From assembly GCF_932526225.1 (NCBI RefSeq), contig NC_064047.1, positions 7,503,501 through 7,567,500 of the forward strand: a DNA stretch of 64,000 nucleotides, read 5' to 3'. Positions 41,330 through 51,000 of this stretch are shown here, in pieces. The position numbers and the translations under genes are program-made. This DNA is from Nematostella vectensis. Its lineage: Eukaryota; Cnidaria; Anthozoa; Actiniaria; Edwardsiidae. The number at the start of each line of letters is the position of its first letter. The first letter of the stretch is position 1. Under the pieces are notes generated by a model. The model had not been told where the DNA came from. It worked only from the letters and a program-made list of their open reading frames with translations, and did not search any database.

Positions 41330-41812
41330 AGTTGAAGGGGGAAGGATGGAGTATGTACCTGTATGTTAAGTTGAAAGGGAAAGGGTGGAGTACCTGTACT
41401 TTATGTTGAAGGGGGAAGGATGGAGTACCTGTATGTTATGTAGAAAGGGGAAGGATGGAGTACCTGTATGTTATGTGGAAAGGGGAAGGGTGGGGTACCT
41501 GTATGTTATGTTGATGGGAGGAGGGTAAAGTACCTGTACGTTATGTTGAAGGAGGAAAGGTGGAGTACCTGTTTGTTATGTGGAAGGGGGGAGGATGGAG
41601 TACCTGGCCAGCTGCCAGTTTTCTGGTCTTTGCGGCTCTTTTTTCCGTATCCCCTTTTATATTTTCAGTATACATGCTTAGTATCCTGCTGGCAAAGTCT
41701 ATCAGATTTAAAAAAATATATTTTGAACCCTGAGTCCTGTATGCTATGTAGAAGGGTAAGGGGGGATATCTATAGCTTATGAGGAAGGAAGGAATATCTA
41801 CATGTTTTATTG
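41330..41812. repeat. Decaying right edge of the giant array
   Basis: From about 41,330 the units lose regularity (GTTGAAGGGGGAAGGATGG is followed by GAGTATGTACC). The last clear unit ends near 41,606. About 130 bp of unrelated sequence follows, then two decayed units (TCCTGTATGCTATGTAGAAG at 41,731 and a weaker one to 41,812). Decay at the edge with homogeneous units inside is expected for tandem arrays kept uniform by unequal exchange. Confidence 0.8.
41806..41811 (-). promoter_or_regulatory. Candidate polyadenylation signal AATAAA just past NDC80 exon 13
   Basis: AATAAA lies 9 bp beyond the TAA reached by read-through of intron 13. It could end a short intron-retained transcript before the array. 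A single hexamer is weak evidence, and no clear downstream GU-rich element stands out. Confidence 0.35.
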
Positions 41813-41871
41813 GGCGAGAATTAAGGGTGTTTAGGAGATAGGGAAGGTACCACTGATATACTGTACCATAC

Positions 41872-42033
41872 CTCTTCATGGGTCTTAGCAAACTTCATCT
41901 CCTGCTCCCATATTTGCTGGTCAATCCCATCCCGTTTCTGCTCCAAGGTCTGCACCATCTTCTTGCATTCTTGTTTCTCCTTCTTCATGTTCTCTACATC
42001 AGCTGGACTCAGCTCTTGTTGGTTGAGCTGGGT
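41872..42033 (-). CDS. NDC80: NDC80 exon 13, last exon seen
   Basis: 162 bp (54 codons) from TTGTGCAG to GAG|GTATGG, starting TQLNQQELSPADVENMKKEK and ending IWEQEMKFAKTHEE. It matches human YSVADIERINHERNELQQ through KLWNEELKYARGKEA. Its acceptor is preceded by a GAT repeat rather than a normal pyrimidine tract. If intron 13 is not removed, 15 or so extra residues follow and the frame ends at TAA (41,821-41,823). Confidence 0.92.
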
Positions 42034-42042
42034 CTGCACAAG

Positions 42043-42074
<32 letters not shown>

Positions 42075-45000
42075 CCATCATCAATTTCATTATCAGCCTA
42101 ACAACTACTAACTCCACAATCTTTATCAAGACTACCTCCATCATTATTAGCAGCAGTAGCCGCAGCAGCAGCAGCACCATCATCATTCTCATCATGATAT
42201 CAGCAGACAGAGACAAAACTAATTATTTACAAAATCATTGCCATAATCATCATCACCACCATCAAACATCACAACATTTATCACTATCATCTCCATAATA
42301 GCTCATCTCTGATCTACAGTACCTGTAATTGTGTGTTTTCTCTTGTGATCTCTTCAAGCTCAAGTCCTTTAAACAACAACAGTAAAAGGTGTTACAAGTT
42401 GATGTATCACTCCGCTAACCGCTGAGAGCCGGGGAGTCAGTCGAGATTTCCGACTACGTACCGCTGATCGGTTCCATAAAACCGCTGACTTCCCGCAGAC
42501 TCACCCTTCCTCTACGCCGGTGGAAAATTGCTTCCCCTAAACTGCATTCACTCAAGCACTTAAACCACAGGGGTTTCATTAGTCCCCGGAGGCCGGCGGA
42601 AGTGCCAGCTATTTTCCACCAAGCGCTGGCTACTTTTTTTTAAAGTCGACCTAAGTTTTATTTGAACTAAAAAGATAAAATGACTTCCACCCCCTACTTA
42701 TCAATTTCCACCGCCTATTCTGAAAGTTGATGAAACCCCTGAACCAGTTTTAAAGGTAGTTTAATTAAACTGGTTTAAATCTCAATCTCCCAAGAGTGGA
42801 GAGAACCAAGAACAAAACTGAATAGACTGTGATGTACATGTTACTTAGTGATCATTTAAGTAGTAAGAATTCAACTCAATGAGAAACTTGGCAAGTTATC
42901 AGGCAAAGAAAAACCTTGTTTAACTAAACATGGTTTTGGTGTGAATGCAGCATAAGCCACGTTAGGGTAAAACTTTATAAAATAATAACATAAAAAGAGA
43001 GGAATTTCACAAAGAAAGAAGAAACCATTCTCGGCACACTTACTTATTGCTTGGATTTCTTCTTCTGTCTGCGCATCTGACTCCTCCATCTTGGTGGAGT
43101 GTCGCTTTAGATCTCCGATGTATTTGCGGAATTTCTCTCTGTAATCAGATAATAAGGTACATTCTAAAGAATTTGTCAAGATATGGGTCGGTTGTCATGG
43201 GCCAATGATTATTGTCTGTTATAAAAATTTGGAAATTAACTGGACTTTGACATCAGTCCCTGAGAATCAGTTAGGAAAGGCCATGTTAAACAGAACATGA
43301 GGCAATTTTTCCTGCTACTTGCAACACAATTTTTGCTGCCTTATTGCTGCAACTTCTATAACTTACTCATCTGCAGCAAGGCCTTTCTTTTGTTGGATAC
43401 AATCCTGAAGCATTGACTGCAACAACAAACAATATCACATGATGGAAAAATATATAAAAAATGAATAAAAAGAATAATATAATAAATATATACAGTATTA
43501 TAATATTTAATTAATTAAAATGTGATACCCCCCTTTGGGCACCTAGCTTAAAGGGATTAATTGCTCAAGCCAGCATATTGTATTTCAGTTATCTCTAGTC
43601 TTGATTGCTAGCACACGTTCACAGCTTCACGCTATAATTCTTTGTTCTTTTCAACGTTTATATATCAAGCTCATATTTTTCCCGCCCTCCCACCCTGGGC
43701 TTTGTGTGAAGGGTGGCAGAGAGGTTTATTATTATTATTTTAGTTTTTCATTTATCAGTTTGTAGTGATTTTATAATAAACTTCTCTTATGCCAAACACA
43801 AAACAGTGTCAGTGGTTTATGTTGGGTTGAGGAATTTGGGTTGATACAAATTACACCTCACTCTATTTTGGTATTATTGAGTTTTATGTTTCTCACTAGT
43901 GTAACATGGACGGTGCTGTAGGAGTTGGAGAACAACATACAATACTGTATCAGTCCATCTCTTGCTTAACCCTTTCACTCCTGGGTACTTTTGAGCAAAA
44001 TTGTAAGAAAAACAGACTGAAAACAGAAACCTTCCCCCCTATTTCAAGTCCAACACTACCAGTTAAGCTAAGCTACCGCTGACTCAAGACGGTATGCCTT
44101 GAAGTTTCCAACAATGCACTGCGGTGCCTTTTCTTTCTAGCGACGGCACTGCTACAGCCTGTTGCTTACAACGGTTTTGCTTGTAATTTGCTTAAAAATT
44201 ACAGCTTTTTCACATCTGGAGAGTGCCTAAGGACATCATAAAGTCTATTTGAGCATAATTAATGCTGTGCTTATGGATGTTTGCACGCTGAGGTTGATTC
44301 AATGGGATAAATCCTTGTCTGGGCTTCACCAAGTGAGAAAGGAATTTTCTGGTGAATGGCCTCATACTCTCCAATGTGGGCCATCTTTGCTACCCAACCT
44401 TATTCAAAAATTGTTTTCAGGCTTATTCTGGGTTCCTTGGACCTGGAAATGTTTTGTTTGGCTTCGGGCAGAGACTGTTATAACTGTTATGATTCTGGAG
44501 GAGGAGATTGCCCGCCTGTCTGTCAAGGTGTTTCCAAGACTCCCATGATGCAGTGCAGGCATGCAAAATAGGCTAAACATGGTGACTCACTTCTAATTGA
44601 GGTTCTAGCATTGATTTTCGTGACTGATTGCTGTAAAATGGGACCTGACGGAGCGCAATAAAGGTATCTATTTGTGACTTGATCTGTGTTTGCTTGTCTC
44701 TATTTGTAGTTCGGAATTTTGTGTTTTTTTTTGGTAAGAAATGTTTCTAAGTTTAAGCGTTTGTTTATGAATTGGTCAGAAATAAAGGTTGACGTTTTGA
44801 CAAAAGAGTCAATTCTATTACATTGCTTAGATGCGCTTTTAAAGGTCGTCTATGCCTTGGATGAATCTATGAGTATCCGGGTCTGGTGATGTTTAGTTTG
44901 CATTTCTGACGTTTTGGAGTTGGGCCTATATTTTACAGGCGTCTCAGGGTGTTATGGCAATGAAAGACTTAATGAACATAGCCAATAAATTGACATAACT

Positions 45001-48000
45001 CTCATGTGTTGTACTATTGATAAGAAATTCAAACTCTGTGAGAGATTGAAAATCCAATGCTTGGCTTTTTTTGCTTAACCAATATGGCCAAAAAGGTTAC
45101 TGTGATACCAGGGAGTTCTAGCAATGATCACAGCTCAACAAGGAAGGCAACAGCAAAACCAAAATGTGCACTGATATGGAAACCTTAAACTATGAAGTGA
45201 AAACCTGAGTTTCATAGTTTATTGCACAACTCTTTGTGTTCCCTAGGCTTATTTTTGGATTCTCTTTATACTGCAAACCAAACTCTCATACACTGTATAT
45301 AAACACTATAGAATTGAGCACTGAGCACGAGAGTATATTTGGACATGACATGAATGTACTAACCATTCCTTCTAGTTTTGCAAGCTCATTTTCCAATTCT
45401 GCATTTTCAGTCTTCAGCTCGTCAAGCTCTGAAAAAGAAAAAAGACTATTAAAATAATTGCACCACCTGCTTTACTTAATTACTTTTAGTTTCAGTACAG
45501 ATCCTGAACACCTGTACCACTGTTTGTGAATTTTGTTCTCAAAAAGCCAAAACAAAGGTACCAAAGGTTCCAGAGGCTGTAGTATGCTATATTAATTGTA
45601 ATGCTAAAAACAAATGATTCCTTGTCATTTACATAGAATAAACGGCTTTCCAATGTTTAAACAACTTCTTTGCCCCACACATTCATAAGTGTTAAAGAGA
45701 TCTACATTCCTTCTCTTAAACACTCCTGCTCTTATTTTCAGAACACCAAGTATTGAGCACTAAACGTTTTAGTATAAGTGATGTCGAGATCAACACCCTC
45801 TACCCCAAATAAAACCCTTGGTTGCAAAAGTTTTGTGAATGGTGTGCATGTGTTTGACAGCTTTACCAATACAAATGGAGGCCTAAAGCATCTACATTGT
45901 AGCTTTTATTCCACCTTTGCTTCCCATATTTGCTGATAGAAAATACTTTTAACCTACTGTAGAATAGCAACTTGACTTATACGTACCTTGGTATTTGGCA
46001 TTATACTTGGATCCTGTAGGAGAAATTGGTCTTAATCAATAAGGCACGACAACCAAATTAATTTAAGCAGGGCTGATAGTCGTCATGTCATTCAAATTAA
46101 TAAATATCAATTATAATTTTGATAATTCAATATAATGTTCGTAGAGCAACAACAACAAGAGAAGAGCAGATTAAAGAAGGCCAATCATGCCGCCGTTTTA
46201 TGCTCCCGCTGCAACTCATGTCACACAAAGCATCCATTTCCATCGGCTAATTCAAGAAAGCAACCAATATATATTTTCGCCGATAATGTATCAGACTTCA
46301 TTTGTTGATTGTTATTTTGAAGTTTCCTTGGGGATCTCATATTTTCAATGATAAGCAATAACAAAGGAGTGGTTGACTAACCTTCTTTAACTGGCTAATG
46401 TGAATAACACTTACGGATCTGCTGGTAAAAATCATGATCATACTCCTCAAGTTCATCCAGCTCTTTGCCCATCAGAAAAGCAGAGTATGATTTCTCCAGG
46501 TATTCAAAGTAACACTTGTCGAAATAGCTTGGACCATCGCCGGCATCTGCTCCTTCACATGCATCTTCCAGAAACAGGATATTGTCACTGTCACTCAGTT
46601 CGATGCAATACTGAAGGATACAGCAATGCAAACATGCTAATTTGATTATCTTTCGACAGTCATGGGTTAGGTTAGCAAGAGATATAATGTTATAGCTTAC
46701 GGTTGTAGGAATTTATTTGTACAGTAATTGATAAATATGTAATGACTAGAGTAATTCCAACTGATTCCAACTAACTTCACTGACTCTTGCTATTTTACAG
46801 TTCAGAGAAAATACAGTGTATTACAGAGAGAGAAAACGAATGAGATAGAGGGAGAGAATGAGAGAGAGAGAGAAAACGAATGAGATAGAGGGAGAGAATG
46901 AGAGAGAGGGAGAGAATGAGATAGAGGGAGAGAATGAGAGAGAGGGAGAGAATGAGAGAGAGGGAGAGAATGAGATAGAGGGAGAGAATGAGAGAGAGGG
47001 AGAGAATGAGATAGAGGGAGAGAATGAGAGAGAGGGAGAGAATGAGATAGAGGGAGAGAATGAGAGAGAGGGAGAGAATGAGAGAGAGGGAGAGAATGAG
47101 ATAGAGGGAGAGAATGAGAGAGAGGGAGAGAATGAGATAGAGGGAGAGAATGAGAGAGAGGGAGAGAATGAGATAGAGGGAGAGAATGAGATAGAGGGAG
47201 AGAATGAGATAGAGGGAGAGAATGAGAGAGAGGGAGAGAATGAGATAGAGGGAGAGAATGAGAGAGAGGGAGAGAATGAGATAGAGGGAGAGAATGAGAG
47301 AGAGTTTTTATACATTACATGTAAGTGATAAAATATTAAAGAAATTATATTTACATCTGATGACCCAGAATGCAATTCAGTACATTTTCCCATGATTAAT
47401 TCACAGTCCATCTTGTGGTATGAGGGAGCCAACTAGCCTGCGTAGCTGGCGGTTCTTAACAAAACCACAACGCTTACACTAGCCCCAGCTCTCATCCAGA
47501 AAGCTACAGTAACAGAACAAACTACGAACGAGCTTGCATATTCTCAGATAGAAAAACAGCTCTTAGACTCAACAAAACCACCAGCTACGCAGGCTGTAAG
47601 ACAACAGACAGATCATAACAATGCTGAATCAATTATTGCTCACCCTTATAAGCTCAATAAGGTAACACAGGGCTCCCAGTAAGTTTGGCCAGGTATGGGG
47701 ACTACCAACTGAGAACATGGAGCTTTTGGAGATGTTAAATGGGTACCTGCAATAAAAAGTTGGAATCATGGCTTAACTTTTTTAGTGTGAGACAGAGTGA
47801 CATATAAATTTATGGTACAGGCTTCCCATGGAAAAGGACCAGGGTTCAGCGGTCTGCCCAACTTGGTATTTTTGTGGTGTAAAACCTGGCTTTTACATTT
47901 TGCGACAGGATGTCAGTAACACTCCACTAACTTGCTTTGGGGGATATAAAAGAATAGATGGGAGGGCTGGTCTGTGGTAAAATCAGTGGGAGTCTTAAGT

Positions 48001-51000
48001 CACAGTGCTTACACATTACACTAACTCAGGGGCGGAAATAGGGGGTCCCTTTCACTAGTTTTAAAAATTGGAAATAATGTTTCAAGATAAACTGCAGACA
48101 AGGACCAATCTTTACTTGGAAATCAAGATTCACCATTTTTAAAGAGCATAGATCACACGATTCATGCTGATCAAATTTTGCCATTCACGAATCACAACAA
48201 AGGTACTGTAACAATCACGGATCATGGTTTTCAATTTGTCCTTTTCACGATTCATGATAAAAAAAAAGGCTATTCACGGATCAAGAAAATAACCCTTACC
48301 GCCCCTGGTAACTGAAATCACACTAATGAACAATGTAAAAAAGATGAAGCTTGCGAAAGATTGGGTGAAGGAGCCCTTGGAAATTGACACTTCAATAATA
48401 CTGTACACCTACCCAAGCATTTTCAAGATCTTTGGAATTTCTTCTTCAGGCTTTTTCTCGATTGCAGTTTGAACCTTTGAGCTGTCATTGACATACTTGT
48501 AGATAAACTAAACAGAAGAGATTTTCCCAGCAAGGCAACATGAATCTTTTTATACTGTACTGTACTACCTGTGGAAGGGAAAGATTTCATCCCCGCCAAT
48601 ACCCAGTGCTCACCAGCCCCACCCTACACCCAAAACAAATCCCTACCCCCACCCCTAGAGTCACAGTTTCACCCAATTACATCTCTTTGAAATAACTCAC
48701 TGCCTTTTAAATGCATTTGGGTGCATGTTTAGGGCTGAAGAGATATTTGATTCCAAGACAGCTCCTACACTACATGTAGCTGTCAAACAAATCCTGCATA
48801 AACCATGTGCTCCAAAATATCTTGAGAAATAACCATAACCAATCATTGTACATTAGTTGTTACACCATACTTTTGTGACTTTTTGCATCAACACATAAAA
48901 AAGACAGTTACCAAAAGTCACTCTTACCAAAAAAATTCGTTTAAACTCCTTCATTGGTGGAGCACTCAGGATTCTATTGGAGATTGGGTGGGGGTAATTA
49001 AACTCTGTCAGGAACTGCAAAATAAAAACCTAGGTTTTAGAAGGCTTAATCTACTCTATGCTCTTGCACAATACCGGGGGACAAATAATTTATTTCCATC
49101 TAGCAGCTTTAAGTTCAGGGGTTTCAGTTTTTGAGTAGGTGGTGGAGATTGACAAGTAGGGGGTTGAAGCCAGCCATTGGGGCTTAATAAAACCCCTGAA
49201 GATATTGAGCTTCTTCCAATTATTTTTAATAAAATCATCGACTTTAATCATGGATGGTTATTTTGAAGATTCTTGCAATCAACTGTGGTATTGGAACAAC
49301 CCTACTTTTTTGGCCCTTTTAAAATCTTACACACATTGGATACTACACTTTGATTTCATATATCATCTTTGTTATGTGCAAGCCACCATCAAACTATACA
49401 ATCATGCATATGTACTGTAGTTATGTATGTAAGGTAACCATACACTTAAAGATTTTGTTCAACTGTGGTTTAGAACCATCCTTTTTTTGCCTTTTCAAAA
49501 TCACGCTCACATGGGATACTACACTATATGATTTAATACTGTATCTATTTGTTATGTGCAATTGCCACCATCAAAGCTCACCTCTGTTAGAGTTCTAATC
49601 ATCTTTTGTTGATATCCTACAATCCAAGTAAGGAATATCAATGAAAGATAGATAGCTACAGTATATACATACATGCCTTACTTTAAAACAAGGAAGATTC
49701 ATCAGTTATTTACACACATACAAAGGAATTACTATTACTATCAATATCTAGGTCCTAAAATGAGAGTTATAGCAATTTTCAGTATTCTGTAAGCACCGCT
49801 CAATAATATTAAACTGTTCAATGGGATTCTGGAAAATGAATTTAAGAACATTTGGTGTATTTTCATTGGTCAACGCCTTGACAGGTGCTGTGATTGATAA
49901 AAAAATTAAGAGTTGGCCGATGATAATGCTTAAAGGATCTTGAATGATGAAGGCTTCAGCTAAGTCTTTGGTGAGAGTTCACAAAATATTGAGAACTGCA
50001 GGATCCCTAAAATAAACAACTGACTGAACAGTTTATGCTTTTGTTTATATCAAACAGCCTCTATCAAACAGATGAGAGTTTATGACTGTATGTTTATATC
50101 AAACAGCCTCTATCAAACAGATGAGAGTTTATGAGTCAATCAGAGTCTTTCTCCCAATAGCTCTTAAGGCCTGGTTAAACATTCTAACATGTTTTTCAAA
50201 CATTGAAATCGAACTCTCATGCACAAAAAACATTTTCATAAAACATGAGCGCACACACTTTTTATGTTATGATTACATGAGGAATCAAAGTGGCGCCATG
50301 GGAATTTCGAGCTGTTATTGGATAAAAGCACAAAGCGTGCACAATGTTTTGTGTGATGAGTGGCTAAACGATAAAACATGTACCTTCAACACAAAAGTTT
50401 GATAAAAATGTTTTGATCTCATTCAAACATCTGGACATGGTGTGGAGGCCAATTTAGTGCCATGTTTTGTGGGTGGCTTTACCTTACAAACATTTGCGTC
50501 AGACGCAATGTTTGACAAACATGTTTGAATGTTTAGCCAGGCCTTTACAGCAATGAAAGGTCTTTGAAAGTTGATGATAGAAGCTCACATTTTCAAATAT
50601 AATTAACTTATATATACATATGTATGCTATCCTTACCTTTGTCAGACAAAGGCCGGGGATCTTTTACCACCTGTGAGCTTCCAGCACCATATTGACTGGA
50701 TCTTCTAATGCTAAACAATTATATCAAATCAAGGTAAGCTTAATGGTAACACAAAATGATTTCTGGTTCAAGCTTATGGTGTAATAGCAAAGTGTGTGTG
50801 TTCTTTTCAAGATTTTCCTGTCTGTAAGTAACCTCCCTAGTCACAGCTAAAGAGGGGAAACGAAAGTTAGACGATCATATTAAAAAGTATTTTTAACCCA
50901 ACTAACAATCAATAGAGATTTCAAACTTGTTTCTTCATCAAACAACACAAACTTACAACGGCCCAAACAGAGCCAACTGACGATTTTTAAAGAAAAATCA

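Larger units (their letters stand above)
1..41606. repeat. Giant 34-35 bp G-rich minisatellite/satellite array
   Basis: The whole stretch consists of copies of a unit that reads GAGTACCTGTATGTTATG on the plus strand followed by TTGAAGGGGGAAGGGTG or a close variant. Units measured from GAGTACC to GAGTACC are 34 or 35 bp; a 28 bp form lacks part of the G run. Length divided by unit gives about 1,200 copies. Recurrent variants are TGTACG for TGTATG, TTGATGGGGG, GTGGAAAGGGG, ATGATGAAGG, and a rare landmark pair (TTGAAAACCTTTATGTAATG and TTGAATACCTTTATGTAATG). The plus strand is strongly G over C. Because the unit is not a multiple of three, translation cycles through three frames (VEYLYVM, VPVCYVE, STCMLC), which produces many spurious short ORFs. 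No unrelated insertion is seen inside. The left end is beyond the window. Confidence 0.98.

Noticed and set aside
1-41606. CRISPR-like array
   Set aside because: Repeats are contiguous variants of one unit with no unique spacers and no cas genes; the surrounding genes are animal genes.
41541-41891. A further NDC80 exon in the unique island between array and exon 13
   Set aside because: The minus-strand frame (PIKHVDIPSFLISYRYP) has no resemblance to NDC80 after the THEE point.
41878-42298. Poly-His and poly-Ile frames
   Set aside because: CAT/ATC microsatellite read antisense to NDC80 exon 13 and intron 12.
44249-44571. Overlapping frames with a Cys-rich end in NDC80 intron 9
   Set aside because: No recognisable family and not needed for NDC80; kept only as an unrecognised stretch, possibly an old insertion.
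46821-47432. Open frames on both strands with SFSPSL or NEREGE repeats
   Set aside because: Produced by the 18 bp microsatellite, which is a multiple of three and lacks stops; it lies within an NDC80 intron.
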